Assembly (NCBI GenBank): GCA_030680235.1
Contig: JAUXWQ010000011.1
Coordinates: forward strand, 1-64,000
Direction: 5' to 3'
DNA length: 64,000 bases
From: Coxiellaceae bacterium
GTDB taxonomy: Bacteria; Pseudomonadota; Gammaproteobacteria; Coxiellales; Coxiellaceae
Of the stretch, positions 17,125-27,282 are shown in pieces. The position numbers and the translations under genes were made by a program. The notes under the pieces are model-generated. The model ran no database searches. It saw only the letters and a program-made list of their open reading frames with translations, and had not been told where the DNA came from. Positions within the stretch are counted from its first letter, which is position 1. The number at the start of each line of letters is the position of its first letter.

Positions 17125-18165
17125 TTATCTAAGAATATTTTTTATTTTTTGAAAAATTAATTTTGAAAAACCTAAAAAACCTCTAGTTTTGACAGTAAAA
17201 TAAATAGTATCAATAAAATTAGGAATGCGCACATACCATGGTTTAGAGAAACTCTGCGCGTGCTCTTGTGTTAGAAAAACAAATTTTTCGAGATCTTTCC
17301 AGTAAGTCTGGTAACTTTTTTTATAGTTTTCTATGCCTTGGTTTACAGTTTCTCTTGCGCATATAATTCCGTTTTGATCTGTACCAAAAGCGTAACCATC
17401 CATTCCTAGCTCTTCAATAGCAATGATTTCAGTTGTATGCTCAGTTGGTAAAAAAACTGCTGGACATCCACACAAAACAGCTTCTAATGCTAAAGCAGTG
17501 TTCTCATAAGTATAAAAAACTTCGGAGCGTCTCAGTAAGTCAGCAACCTCTTCTGTTGTCTGAGCATTTTTTGAGTGACGTTTAATTTCAGTACTTTCTT
17601 TTGTAATATCAAATAATTCGCCTTGATATTTGCTTGCAAAATAACAAGATCCCTCTCGTCTTTGATCATTGATGGGGAGATAAAAAATACTAGTATCAGT
17701 AGCTGGTAAAAATAAAATATTTTCTGGAAAGCACGTTTCATTCGCTAGTTTCTTGGAATAGCTAAAGCATAATTCATCAATGCCATATATTTTATCACCA
17801 CCCAATAGCCCAGGAAAATTTAAAACATAGCGCACGATGCATGTACCCCCTAATGGCCTTCCAGAGATATTTTCTGGATAGATTACAATGGGCGAAATAT
17901 TTTGTTTTTGATGTTTTTCGATAATCTCTTTTGTTAATACAGGCGTTAAAAGTTTTTTTGAGACGGATGTTTGCCAAGGTATAACTGGATAAATAATCAA
18001 ATAGGCTTCTTTACCACCAAGATTAAGACTATGGCATAGCAAATGCAGCACTCTAACACCGGCAGAAGTTCGCACATAAGGTGGTGCGACAATGTAATAG
18101 GGGTTAGTACCCTTGGCTGAAATTGCATTTTCAGGCTTAGTATTGTCTATAGAAGGTGATGCCAT
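17125..18165 (-). CDS. Probable GT-B glycosyltransferase
   Basis: 346 residues. It begins with a low-complexity stretch, then PYYIVAPPYVRTSAGVRVLHLL, resembling the first GT-B domain. The segment FYTYENTALALEAVLCGCPAVFLP (about 220-245) is the usual second-domain donor-binding helix (GT4/GT1-like, with the Glu of the ALxEAxxCGxP motif). The C-terminal KTRGFLGFSKLIFQK is basic and amphipathic, suggesting membrane association. The start overlaps the end of the flippase gene by 19 bases, so they are probably co-transcribed. The sugar donor is unknown. Confidence 0.7.
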   Translation of the reverse strand: MASPSIDNTKPENAISAKGTNPYYIVAPPYVRTSAGVRVLHLLCHSLNLGGKEAYLIIYPVIPWQTSVSKKLLTPVLTKEIIEKHQKQNISPIVIYPENISGRPLGGTCIVRYVLNFPGLLGGDKIYGIDELCFSYSKKLANETCFPENILFLPATDTSIFYLPINDQRREGSCYFASKYQGELFDITKESTEIKRHSKNAQTTEEVADLLRRSEVFYTYENTALALEAVLCGCPAVFLPTEHTTEIIAIEELGMDGYAFGTDQNGIICARETVNQGIENYKKSYQTYWKDLEKFVFLTQEHAQSFSKPWYVRIPNFIDTIYFTVKTRGFLGFSKLIFQKIKNILR

Positions 18166-19508
18166 AATTTTCTCTTTTTACGCCATAACCAAATAGCAGA
18201 AGGTAAGCCATAAACTAGGTTAATCAAAAATACTGCGATAACAATACCTTCACTACTGTAATATTTGCCAAAAAACCAAGCGCTGTTTGCAATTAAAATC
18301 GCCCCAATTACTGATAAAATCATAAAAGGTTCTTGTTTATGTGATCGTAGATATTGTGCAATACAATTAATAAAATGTGAAATAAAAGCACTGCCTACTA
18401 AGAAGCATAATTGAAAAGGTGGTAATAAGCGATGAGCTATAGGGAAATATTGGAACACCATAACGACTGAAATAAATCCAAAACATGACAACAATACTAT
18501 AGCAGAAGATTGCTTTACCAATCGATAAAAAGTGCTGTCTAACTCAGCCCAATCCCCTTTTGCCACAATTTTTCCAAGCATAGGCGCTTTTGCACTGATC
18601 CAAGCTTGACCTACAAAAACCAGCATTGTACTGATTGCAAGCGACATGCCCATTTGTCCTGCAACAATAGGGTTTTTATAATAAAACAAAATTGGGACAA
18701 AAATTTGATTGATGAAATAACCTGAAATCCAGCTGATTGCAATGCGCCATTGCATGGGCCAAATTTCAGTTTTCCAGCAAAGTAGATCAGCAGAAAATAG
18801 TTTCTTTATTTTTTTGTCAGTGGCAATGCGTAATAAACCAGGGCGATTTTTGAATAGCCAAAAAAAGCTAATTAGTGCTGTTGCTGTTGAAAGTGCAACG
18901 GCATTGTAGAGACCACCATGTAATAAAATCACGAGCCATGCAACACAGGTGCCACATACATTTTGAAAAAAGCGTAAGCGATAGACTTCACGTACTTGTC
19001 CACTACCCTCAATGCAGGATAAAAATGGCATTAAGAGTAAATTTATGCCGGTCATCAGCACTAGAAAAACCCAGGGTGAACGCCAGTAAAAGCCTAGATT
19101 AGTTGACTTTAATCCTAAAAAATACAGACCAATAGGCACTGTGATAATAATGAATAAAATAGCGCTCCAAAAATACCAATGTAAAGATTTAGCGAGTAAT
19201 ACTTTAAAGCGTTGAATTTTCTTACCACCACTGACACGTCCGAGACGCGCCCATTTTAAATGTGCAAATTCGTGGCTATTAAATTGAATTAAAACGTAGG
19301 AAAAGCCCATTTCAAAAAATATTTGGAGCATTAATAAGCTATTAAAAGTGTAAAAAAATCCTTGTTGGATAGGTGTAAAAAAATGGGCGATTAAAAACAG
19401 AGTGACAAGACCTGCAAGGGTTTGCCATCCACGTAAGCCAATACTAAACAAAATGGCTTGGTTTAAACCCAGTTTTTTTGTGAGAATTTTAAGAAAATAA
19501 TTGATCAC
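18147..19508 (-). CDS. Wzx-like polysaccharide flippase (MATE/PST superfamily)
   Basis: 453 residues with about 12 hydrophobic segments and few charged stretches. It opens with LFSIGLRGWQTLAGLVTLFLIAHFFTP, resembling the first helices of PST-type exporters. It would move the lipid-linked O-unit across the inner membrane. GTG start at 19508. The assignment rests on hydropathy, length and genomic context rather than on a sharp motif. No Wzy polymerase or Wzz chain-length protein was recognised in this window. Confidence 0.7.
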   Translation of the reverse strand: MINYFLKILTKKLGLNQAILFSIGLRGWQTLAGLVTLFLIAHFFTPIQQGFFYTFNSLLMLQIFFEMGFSYVLIQFNSHEFAHLKWARLGRVSGGKKIQRFKVLLAKSLHWYFWSAILFIIITVPIGLYFLGLKSTNLGFYWRSPWVFLVLMTGINLLLMPFLSCIEGSGQVREVYRLRFFQNVCGTCVAWLVILLHGGLYNAVALSTATALISFFWLFKNRPGLLRIATDKKIKKLFSADLLCWKTEIWPMQWRIAISWISGYFINQIFVPILFYYKNPIVAGQMGMSLAISTMLVFVGQAWISAKAPMLGKIVAKGDWAELDSTFYRLVKQSSAIVLLSCFGFISVVMVFQYFPIAHRLLPPFQLCFLVGSAFISHFINCIAQYLRSHKQEPFMILSVIGAILIANSAWFFGKYYSSEGIVIAVFLINLVYGLPSAIWLWRKKRKLWHHLL

Positions 19509-19574
19509 CGAATATTGTCTCTAAATGGTTTCCTCATTCGCACATTAAATAATTTTTGATAAAACAATTTCAAA

Positions 19575-21443
19575 CTAATGGCACAAAGGTGGATGTATAA
19601 TAATATTCCTATATTTCTGAACCCACACCTCTAATAAAAATGGATGACCTTCATAATTAAAGTTTGTTGGGGCTGTATAAACTAATGTGTAATGATCTTT
19701 CTTGATAAATTGATTTAATGCTCCAATAATCTTTCGTTGAGCGCTTTTTTTACCACCCCTAAACAATTCTTCATGAAGTTTGATTGCTGATTCAGGAAAA
19801 TGATCAATAATAATAACTTTGGGGTGGGATAGTTTAATTGTTTTCAAATCCATAAGAGCGCACTGATCTGAACAGACATCATAATAATCAACAATAGAAA
19901 ATGTATGTGGATATCTATCAGAAATTAAATAAAAAATGGGCATAAAAGGAAATTCATATATAGTATCACCTGGTTTGGTGTTTTTTTGAATAATATTAAT
20001 AATTGTATTATACATATTTGCAGTTGGTAAAGAGATGTTCATACCTTTAAATTGCGCTGGTAATATTTTTTCTGGAGCACGATTATCGCTTCGAATGGGT
20101 AATGAACCCCAACCCCACCAATAATACGGAAAATTGTAACGTTGTATAATGGTACAAATCACCATTAAAAAAACCAGCAGCAGCATTAAAAAATTCTTTA
20201 TTCTATTAAAAGGTAGCTTTATATCATATATAAAAATATATAATAATCCTAAAGCGAAAATTACTGCTTGGACCTCATAGGTACCTGACATTCCATGCGC
20301 ATAAATAATTGCAGAAGCCAATGTTACGCCAAAAAATCTTAAAGCATACTCATATTTTCCACCGCTTTTAAAGTTCTCATAAAGAAACACAAAGGATAAT
20401 AAATACATGATTTCAACAATAAAAAAAACATATGATGCTTTTAGTGAAAAAAATTCAGTACTGTATTTGAGAGGCATATTTTTAAAAATATAAGCAAAAA
20501 ATATTGCGCTAAAAAGAAATATTGCTTGCATAAAGTCAAGAACAATGCTTTTAAAGCACGTTGAATCCTTTGTAATTATTTTTTTCTTTATAGAAATTAG
20601 TAATACTATAATAAAAGCAAAAGGCAATTGTTTTAGGAATGGTTGATAAGAGTTAATAAAAGCGCCAAATAATACTGTTGTAATTCCACCTTTGCTAGAA
20701 GCGCCGTGCATCCAAACCTGGTGAAAATAAGCATATAATGCCCCTTTTTCATACAGAAACAATATGGTAAAAGAAAACGGTAAAATAAAACCTAGCAAAT
20801 ATAAAACACAATGTGATTTAAGGCTATTTTTTAGCGAGCATTCAAATAAGAAAATATAAATTAAAAGAATGAACGGAACAACCATCCCAGTAGATTGCTT
20901 TGTAATAAACGCAATACCAGAAAGTGTACCAGAAAAAAATATTAGTTTCAAAGCTGACTTCTTGTCTACACTTCTTTTCTTGACGTATAGTGAAATAACT
21001 AATCCTGATAGTATTACGAATAGTAAGCATGTCTGATAATAACCATAAATAACGTCGGTAACAGGTGACGTGTAAAAAACAATTGTTAATATAGTAGCAG
21101 TTAAAGCAGTAGAATTTTTTGTAAACTTTTTATAAAGAGAAAAAATAACACAGGCTAGTGCTATTCTTTCAATTAAACCATAAGTTCGCATTACGATTAT
21201 TTTGTTTCCAAAAATTACACATAATCCATGTACTAAATAGATATATAATGGCTGAATAAAAAGTGAAAATTGTTTATATGGAATCTCACCAGAAGATATT
21301 AAGTGAGAATAAACATGAAACCACCCTTCTTGAATTGGTAAAAATGATTTCCAGAAAAGAAAATGAAAAAGATAAATATATATTGAAAGAAGCAAAAAAT
21401 AAAAAAGGCTTATTAAAGTGGTTTTCTTATAATTGAGGTTCAT
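19575..21443 (-). CDS. Multi-pass membrane protein, GT-C glycosyltransferase-like
   Basis: 622 residues from the ATG at 21443; the 32 upstream codons overlap the neighbouring gene and are rejected. After the first helix comes PIQEGWFHVYSHLISSGEIPY, a periplasmic loop with an acidic residue as in GT-C enzymes (ArnT/GT39 type). About 12 more helices follow, then a C-terminal soluble domain from about 500. In GtrAB systems the third protein is such a lipid-linked-sugar-dependent transferase. The gene is clearly more AT-rich than the rml or atp genes, suggesting transfer. Function is inferred from shape and context. Confidence 0.6.
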   Translation of the reverse strand: MNLNYKKTTLISLFYFLLLSIYIYLFHFLFWKSFLPIQEGWFHVYSHLISSGEIPYKQFSLFIQPLYIYLVHGLCVIFGNKIIVMRTYGLIERIALACVIFSLYKKFTKNSTALTATILTIVFYTSPVTDVIYGYYQTCLLFVILSGLVISLYVKKRSVDKKSALKLIFFSGTLSGIAFITKQSTGMVVPFILLIYIFLFECSLKNSLKSHCVLYLLGFILPFSFTILFLYEKGALYAYFHQVWMHGASSKGGITTVLFGAFINSYQPFLKQLPFAFIIVLLISIKKKIITKDSTCFKSIVLDFMQAIFLFSAIFFAYIFKNMPLKYSTEFFSLKASYVFFIVEIMYLLSFVFLYENFKSGGKYEYALRFFGVTLASAIIYAHGMSGTYEVQAVIFALGLLYIFIYDIKLPFNRIKNFLMLLLVFLMVICTIIQRYNFPYYWWGWGSLPIRSDNRAPEKILPAQFKGMNISLPTANMYNTIINIIQKNTKPGDTIYEFPFMPIFYLISDRYPHTFSIVDYYDVCSDQCALMDLKTIKLSHPKVIIIDHFPESAIKLHEELFRGGKKSAQRKIIGALNQFIKKDHYTLVYTAPTNFNYEGHPFLLEVWVQKYRNIIIHPPLCH

Positions 21444-21507
21444 TAACTGGTTCCAACGCAAAGATGTTAGGTCATGTATACAAACATATGATTTTGTCTG
21501 AACGAAA

Positions 21508-23310
21508 CTATTTAAAGCACTTATGTTTTGATTTAACAATTCTAAGAATTTTCTTTTGGTCTATTATATAAATAATAACACCATGTGCATGCAAGACTTT
21601 CTTTGATAGCGGTAAAATTAATTTTTCCATGTAAGTATAATTGGTAGCCAATGCATAGTCCTCTGGGTATTTAACAGAATCTCTCCATGATATGTAGTTA
21701 TATCTATTTATCATTACTGCTTTAGTGATGTGAAACTTTAAGATGAACTCAGCTAAACCTTGCCTGGTGATATTATTAGATTTTGAATTTGATAAATAAT
21801 CAAACATAGGCTCATTTTCATATTTTTCTGGTGGCGCCCCTAAATAGCCCCCAGCTAAATTAAAGGCAAAATTGCTTTGCGCTTGCCATAGCATGAATGG
21901 ACTGTAACTATATGGAAACATTAAAAGATTGTCTTTTCTTGAGAAAAATTTCACAATTCTTTCTTTTGAAAAAATGCTAGGAGTGTAAATGGTGTTAACC
22001 ATTGGACGATTAATTAAATTAAATGAAGGGATTAGAAAAACAACTGATATAATCACAAGTAAAATTCGATGTTCGAATTTCCACGAAGTTTTTTTTAGCC
22101 AAACCGCTACAGCAATAGAAAGTGTAAGTGACATATAGAGACCAAGTCGACATGGCAGGGCTGATTTTAATAAGGGAAGTTTGGTAAATATAAATCCCCA
22201 TGGAAAATGAACTATAGGTACACCAGCTAGATGCAAGATCGGGCCTAATGAAGCTATAGAAAACATAGATGTTAGAATTGTTATGAACTTTCCCTCAACG
22301 CTCTTCCACTCCTGTTTGACATAAAGAAAAAACATAAATAATAAAGGTAAACCAACATAAACATTCCATTCCATAATAGTTTGAGCAGAGAATAGTGAGG
22401 TTAAATAAATAAAGCTACTCTTGGTTATTAAAAAAATAGAGTGTGGAATTACAAAACTTAATAAATCATTTGAAAACATAATAGGCGAGTTAGGAAAACC
22501 TGGAGAAGCATTATTATTTTCGCGGAAAAAATACCATAAATACGGTGATACGATAATTAAAGTTAGCGTAATGGAAGCAAAAAGTAATTTTATAGTTTTA
22601 ATTAAGCGAGCTCTTTCTTTCTTAAACATTACTATTGCGATTATAAAACTAATAGACCCCCAAAAACAAAAAGTAGCAAAATTTTCTACTGAAAAAGAAA
22701 ATAATAGACATAAAAAAAACGAAAATAACATAACAAATCTTGCAGAAGATATTTTTTCGTTAATTTTATGTAAAAATAGTAAAACCAATAGAGGGATGAT
22801 AATCGCTGGGGCAACTAAAGTCGGGTGGCCTAAACTATGGGCGATCATATAACAAGAAAAACCGTAAAAATAACTTCCTAAGAAAGAAAATAATTTAGAG
22901 CGAGTTATCTCGTTGATTAGTAAATATCCAGTCCACGCAGCTATTCCAGGAGCAAAAATAGCGCAAAGGTTGTAGCTTACTACAGGTCCAAATAATAGCG
23001 TGACAGGTATAAAAATTATATTAAGCCCAGGCATCCCATTTAGTCTGGTTAAATTTAAGCCAATCGGATGGAAGACAGTATAAGTATGAAATATATTTAG
23101 ATGCTGTGTAATTGCATATGTAAACCATGCAAATCCCCATATTGCCGCAGATGGATCCGCACTAAATCCTACAAATCGTGACTTTAAATGAAAGATTACA
23201 TGATACCCAAAGTATAAAACTGAAAGAAACATAAAAAATAAAAAAGAGAATAATGAATGTTTTTTTGAAACATAAAAGATAAGCCTTTTTGTAACTGATT
23301 TTAGTTTCAC
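21508..23310 (-). CDS. Multi-pass membrane protein, GT-C/YfhO-like
   Basis: 600 residues, GTG start at 23310 overlapping the TGA of the upstream gene (GTGA). It has about 11-13 hydrophobic helices. The loop after the first helix, GFSADPSAAIWGFAWFTYA, carries an Asp at the place where GT-C proteins have a catalytic acidic residue. The C-terminal third (about 440-600) looks soluble and periplasmic. Probably a glycosyltransferase using a polyprenyl-linked sugar; an O-antigen polymerase is the alternative. Very AT-rich. Confidence 0.55.
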   Translation of the reverse strand: MKLKSVTKRLIFYVSKKHSLFSFLFFMFLSVLYFGYHVIFHLKSRFVGFSADPSAAIWGFAWFTYAITQHLNIFHTYTVFHPIGLNLTRLNGMPGLNIIFIPVTLLFGPVVSYNLCAIFAPGIAAWTGYLLINEITRSKLFSFLGSYFYGFSCYMIAHSLGHPTLVAPAIIIPLLVLLFLHKINEKISSARFVMLFSFFLCLLFSFSVENFATFCFWGSISFIIAIVMFKKERARLIKTIKLLFASITLTLIIVSPYLWYFFRENNNASPGFPNSPIMFSNDLLSFVIPHSIFLITKSSFIYLTSLFSAQTIMEWNVYVGLPLLFMFFLYVKQEWKSVEGKFITILTSMFSIASLGPILHLAGVPIVHFPWGFIFTKLPLLKSALPCRLGLYMSLTLSIAVAVWLKKTSWKFEHRILLVIISVVFLIPSFNLINRPMVNTIYTPSIFSKERIVKFFSRKDNLLMFPYSYSPFMLWQAQSNFAFNLAGGYLGAPPEKYENEPMFDYLSNSKSNNITRQGLAEFILKFHITKAVMINRYNYISWRDSVKYPEDYALATNYTYMEKLILPLSKKVLHAHGVIIYIIDQKKILRIVKSKHKCFK

Positions 23311-24587
23311 AGTAATTTCACCCCGGAATAATCTTTAGTCTTATAAAAAAATTGCTCAATTAAAATCGTAGAAAAAAATGATAACATAATAAAAACATCC
23401 AAAAAAACTGAAATACTGACTTTAAAATCAAGGTTATTTCCATCCAGCCCCTGAATGGCATCTGGAATATATCCCAGTGAAAATAGATAGTAATTTTTTG
23501 GAATAAATAGAATAGCAAAATAGAAGAGATATAACTTATTAAAATTTTGACCGCCTGCTCTTTTTGATTGTAGAAAAAGAGCTAGAGGGAAAAAAAAGTG
23601 AATAAATTTGTAATCAAATGACACAGGAGGTAATAGTATTATTAGTAAAGATAGTAGTGTTACTTCTTTCCAAAAGCTCAAGTTTTTTTCCTTAAGGATA
23701 AAAAATAGAGTTAAAGTAAGAAAAAGAATAGATAATAGAAAATAAATTTTTGAAAAGTGAGCGAGAAAACTTTGAAACTGGATATAAGTTAATGTTGGGT
23801 TAGCAGCCACATAAAATGCTTTTATAACAGACATAATTGATGCGGATTGACGTATACCACCCATCATAAAGCTATATTTTGAAATGTCCGATGTTGTTCC
23901 GCTAAGAGCTTTTAGGTTCTCATAAAAACCACCGTGAAGACTCAAGGAACTCATAAATAAAAATAAAATCAATAAAAATACAAAAAGAAAAAATGATAAG
24001 TATTTTTTTTTCTTAAGGTAGAGAATAGCAAAAATAGCTGGATATAATTTCATTCCGGATGCGAGCACTAAAAAAAGCACAGAAAGTTTACATTTATTGA
24101 TGTTTATAAGAAACAGAGAACATGATAAAAAAATAAAAACTAAAATTTCAATATTTCCTCTATCAAAAGCATACAAAAAGGGGAAGCTAAAGAAAATCAA
24201 AACAATAAGTCTTAAGTGATATTCTAAGAAAGATAAGCCTGCCATCATATTTTTGGTAAAGTAAAACATTAGAAAGTAAACGTAAGTAACAAAAATTAAG
24301 TTGAAAAGAATAAATGAGATATGTGGAGATAGTAATGTAAACGGGTAAAACACCCAAAAAGTAAGTGGAAAATAACAATTTAGTGGTTGATTAATATAAG
24401 TGAATGTTTTTAAAAAATTATATGAATTAAAAAAATCCATAAAACGATCAGATGACATGAAAAGAAAGGTATTATAGGGATAACCTAGCCTAAGGATGAT
24501 GCTGGCGTAATAATGCCAAGCTATTGAAAAAATAAAACCGATAAAAATAAATGTGCTTATTGCTTTAATATCATTTTTAATGAGCAT
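23307..24587 (-). CDS. Membrane glycosyltransferase, GT87/DUF2029-like
   Basis: 426 residues with about 10-12 helices. MSSDRFMDFFNSYNFLKTFTY in the first loop, YPFTLLSPHISFILFNLIF, and FPFLYAFDRGNIEILVFIFL followed by GMKLYPAIFAILYLKKKKY are arranged as in GT87 (DUF2029) mannosyltransferase-like proteins. There the DRGN and K-L-YP elements are conserved. It should use a polyprenyl-phosphate sugar, which the neighbouring DPM-like or GtrB-like enzymes could supply. AT-rich like its neighbours. Confidence 0.65.
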   Translation of the reverse strand: MLIKNDIKAISTFIFIGFIFSIAWHYYASIILRLGYPYNTFLFMSSDRFMDFFNSYNFLKTFTYINQPLNCYFPLTFWVFYPFTLLSPHISFILFNLIFVTYVYFLMFYFTKNMMAGLSFLEYHLRLIVLIFFSFPFLYAFDRGNIEILVFIFLSCSLFLININKCKLSVLFLVLASGMKLYPAIFAILYLKKKKYLSFFLFVFLLILFLFMSSLSLHGGFYENLKALSGTTSDISKYSFMMGGIRQSASIMSVIKAFYVAANPTLTYIQFQSFLAHFSKIYFLLSILFLTLTLFFILKEKNLSFWKEVTLLSLLIILLPPVSFDYKFIHFFFPLALFLQSKRAGGQNFNKLYLFYFAILFIPKNYYLFSLGYIPDAIQGLDGNNLDFKVSISVFLDVFIMLSFFSTILIEQFFYKTKDYSGVKLL

Positions 24588-24601
24588 AAAACCACACCAC
24601 T

Positions 24602-25321
24602 CTAGTTTCTAATAAAAATTTTCAGGAAAAATAATTTGCATAATGTAGAAAAGTAACTCAATGTGAAAAAAAATAAATTTCTTTTGCTTTCGCCATAGAT
24701 TCTTTTTTCAAAAGTGAATGGAATTTCTACAATTTTAAATTTTTTATTATTTAAACGAAATAAAAGCTCCTCTAGAATATCGAAGTTTTTACATTTTAGC
24801 GTTACTTCCTGTAGGGCTGAATTTCTATATAATCTAAAACTATTTGAAACATCTTTGCAGTTAAAACCCAAAAGCTTAGCATATAAAATATTTAGCACTC
24901 TGCTCATGACAACCAGTAAAAATGTATTATCCGTTTTTCCACCAGACATATATCGAGAGGCAATAAGAACATCAATCGTAGGATCACTTGAGAGTTTATC
25001 TATCATTGTAGTTATAAAATCTGGAGAATGTGAGCCATCCGCATCCATAAAAATTGAAAAAGTACCATTCATTTTTTGTATAGCGGTTCTAAAAGCATCT
25101 CCATATAAATCACTGGGTTCTCTATTAAAATAACGTACATTGAATTTTTCACACACATTACGTGTATTATCTTTTGGTTTAGCCGTATCAATAACAATTA
25201 TTTCGTAATTATAGTTGTTTGATTCTAGTACAGAATGAATCTTTGGTAGTAATAACCTTAGATTTTCTTCTTCTTGATAGCACAATAAAAATATATTTAT
25301 TTTTATGTCTTCTTTAAGCAT
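24602..25321 (-). CDS. Dolichol-phosphate-mannose-synthase-like family 2 glycosyltransferase
   Basis: 239 residues. The GT-A domain has INIFLLCYQEEENLRLLLPKI, IIVIDTAKPKDNT and FSIFMDADGSHSPDFI with the DxD-type DAD near residue 94. There is no C-terminal membrane pair, so it is a soluble or peripheral polyprenyl-phosphate glycosyl synthase. It likely charges undecaprenyl phosphate with a sugar for the GT-C enzymes next door. It overlaps tyv by 8 bases. Confidence 0.8.
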   Translation of the reverse strand: MLKEDIKINIFLLCYQEEENLRLLLPKIHSVLESNNYNYEIIVIDTAKPKDNTRNVCEKFNVRYFNREPSDLYGDAFRTAIQKMNGTFSIFMDADGSHSPDFITTMIDKLSSDPTIDVLIASRYMSGGKTDNTFLLVVMSRVLNILYAKLLGFNCKDVSNSFRLYRNSALQEVTLKCKNFDILEELLFRLNNKKFKIVEIPFTFEKRIYGESKRNLFFFTLSYFSTLCKLFFLKIFIRN

Positions 25322-26336
25322 TAGCTTTGCTCCATGCCATCATTGCTTGTATTCCCTCAAATGCGTTAGTTTTCGGTGCCCACTGCAGAAGATTTTTAGC
25401 TTTCGAGATATCCGCAATAAAAACTTTTTGATCACTATGTCGCCATGGTAACTGTTGATACTGGAGTTTTATTTTCAAGGTCTTATTGAGAAATTCAAAT
25501 AATTCTAATAAGGAAATACTGTTTTCATAACCACCGCCAATATTAAAAGCTTGTCCACTAGCTCTATTAATATTTGAAATAGCTGAAAAATAACAGTTGA
25601 CTAAATCATCCGAAAAAAGAACATCTCTTACTTGTTTTCCATTTCCGCTAATACTAAAAGCTCCTCTTAATGGATTTAATTTTGTTTCAAGTGCTTGTTT
25701 AATAAACCATCCTATCCACCCTTGATCAAAAGTACTAAATTGTCGAAGCCCAAATGCGGATGAATGGCGAAAAACAACACTTTTCAGACTATGCATTTTT
25801 CCATAATCTAATACGTATTGATCGGCCGCACCCTTTGAGCAGCCATAGGGTGTTGAAAAAGAGAGCGGGGTGTTTTCATCAAGACCATTTTTAAAATCTG
25901 CAAAATCATAGCGAAGTTCATTTTCAATATAGTGATGATTTTCTAAGTCACCATAAACTTTATTTGTAGAGGAATAGATAATTGTACTATTTGGGCAATG
26001 TTTTTTCATGGCCTCTAATACATTTAAGGTTCCAAGCGCATTAATTCTGAAATCAGCCATTGGATTTTTCACAGAAGTTGTCATTGCCACTTGGCCAGCT
26101 AAGTGAATAACTACATCTGGCTTTAGTTCTTTAACTGTTTTTTCAACATCTTCTGTTGAAGTAATATCATTTTGTGTAAAAGAAAAATTACCAATTGATT
26201 TCAAAAAATCCAAGTTAGATTTACTGCCTTCTCTTGACAGATTATCTAATATAGATAAGTGATACTTGTTTTTTAATGCATGTAAGGCAAGATTAGTGCC
26301 CATGAATCCGCACCCACCAGTTATTAAAAGTTTCAT
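25314..26336 (-). CDS. tyv: CDP-paratose 2-epimerase (CDP-tyvelose synthase)
   Basis: 340 residues, extended SDR closely resembling Tyv/RfbE of Salmonella and Yersinia. It has TGGCGFMGTNLA, HLAGQVAMTTS, IIYSSTNKVYGDLE and STPYGCSKGAADQYVLDY (YxxxK). VVFRHSSAFGLRQF, DQGWIGWF and SGNGKQVRDVL are runs that I recognise as specific to this epimerase. It converts CDP-paratose to CDP-tyvelose, a 3,6-dideoxyhexose. It follows the putative CDP-paratose synthase with a 4-base overlap. The cytidylyltransferase steps are encoded divergently at 29.9-33.0 kb. Confidence 0.88.
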   Translation of the reverse strand: MKLLITGGCGFMGTNLALHALKNKYHLSILDNLSREGSKSNLDFLKSIGNFSFTQNDITSTEDVEKTVKELKPDVVIHLAGQVAMTTSVKNPMADFRINALGTLNVLEAMKKHCPNSTIIYSSTNKVYGDLENHHYIENELRYDFADFKNGLDENTPLSFSTPYGCSKGAADQYVLDYGKMHSLKSVVFRHSSAFGLRQFSTFDQGWIGWFIKQALETKLNPLRGAFSISGNGKQVRDVLFSDDLVNCYFSAISNINRASGQAFNIGGGYENSISLLELFEFLNKTLKIKLQYQQLPWRHSDQKVFIADISKAKNLLQWAPKTNAFEGIQAMMAWSKANA

Positions 26337-27217
26337 GATATTAACTCCAGTTTTTCAATAGATACTGTTTTTTTTAAACCCTCAAATAAAGTAACTTTTG
26401 GAGCCCAGCCTAGTGAAGTTATTTTTTTTAAATCAACTTGTGAGCACATAATTTCATTGTCTCGATACGATAACGCCCCTAAAACAACATTAGAGCTTTT
26501 GTTTCCAATAATTTCTTTTGCAAGAAATACTAGATCCTTAATTTTAATATTGGTACCGCTGCCAACTTCATAGTGTTCTACATTGCCCAGTGTATAGTTA
26601 GGTAAATTTTTCAAGATAAGTGAGAATGCAGCAACTACATCGTCTATATATACAAAATCCCGCTCTTGTTCTCCAGGCGTTAAAGGAATTTCTGGTACGC
26701 CTTCGATAAGCAATTGAATAATGTGTGATAAAAATTTGCTGCTATCATCAAAGGGACCATAAAAATGCTCTAAAGATAGATTGATGCAGATTATATCGTT
26801 TATATATAAATCCATCCATTCTATAAACTGTTTTTTAGAAAGAGAATATGAATTTACCCGTTTATCAAGAATAGTATCTGTATTTAAAAAGGCTTTGACC
26901 TGAAAAGCTTTTGCTAACTGTAGTAGCTGGAGCGGTAAAATTAAATTTGCATGAATGAGCTGTGTATTTTCTGTGGATTTCCGCCCATAGTCTGTAGCAC
27001 AGTGAACAATAACATCAATTTTATTTTTTTTAAAAACCTCTTCTAGTGAAAGTAATTCATCTAAATTATAAAAGATTATTTCTGAGAGATAGGCTTCAAT
27101 GCGTATAGTTTTGGAAAAGGATCGTTTCAAAATAATTACTTGATGATTTTCTTTAAGTAACATTTTTAAAATATTACTTCCTAAAAAACCAGTTGCTCCG
27201 GTCAGTAAAACTATCAT
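26333..27217 (-). CDS. prt: CDP-paratose synthase-like reductase (Prt/RfbS)
   Basis: 294 residues, SDR. It has TGATGFLGSNIL at the N-terminus and VHCATDYGRKS. INLSLEHFYGPFDDSSKF followed by PGEQERDFVYIDDVVAAF and YEVGSGTNIKIKDLV resemble Salmonella Prt (CDP-paratose synthase) and, more distantly, Abe. It would reduce CDP-4-keto-3,6-dideoxyglucose at C4. The YxxxK is in NSYSLSKKQF. The ATG at 27217 is used rather than a TTG three codons upstream. The next gene, tyv, takes the product. CDP-abequose synthase is the alternative, but tyv favours paratose. Confidence 0.8.
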   Translation of the reverse strand: MIVLLTGATGFLGSNILKMLLKENHQVIILKRSFSKTIRIEAYLSEIIFYNLDELLSLEEVFKKNKIDVIVHCATDYGRKSTENTQLIHANLILPLQLLQLAKAFQVKAFLNTDTILDKRVNSYSLSKKQFIEWMDLYINDIICINLSLEHFYGPFDDSSKFLSHIIQLLIEGVPEIPLTPGEQERDFVYIDDVVAAFSLILKNLPNYTLGNVEHYEVGSGTNIKIKDLVFLAKEIIGNKSSNVVLGALSYRDNEIMCSQVDLKKITSLGWAPKVTLFEGLKKTVSIEKLELIS

Positions 27218-27282
27218 TATTATCAATCCAAAATTAATTTGTTAAGAACAAAAAACCATAAAAATATAGTTTGAAATATTTT

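Noticed and set aside
22421-22852. A 143-codon plus-strand frame inside the membrane protein gene
   Set aside because: It is antisense to a longer coupled membrane-protein gene and shows no recognisable family or ribosome site.
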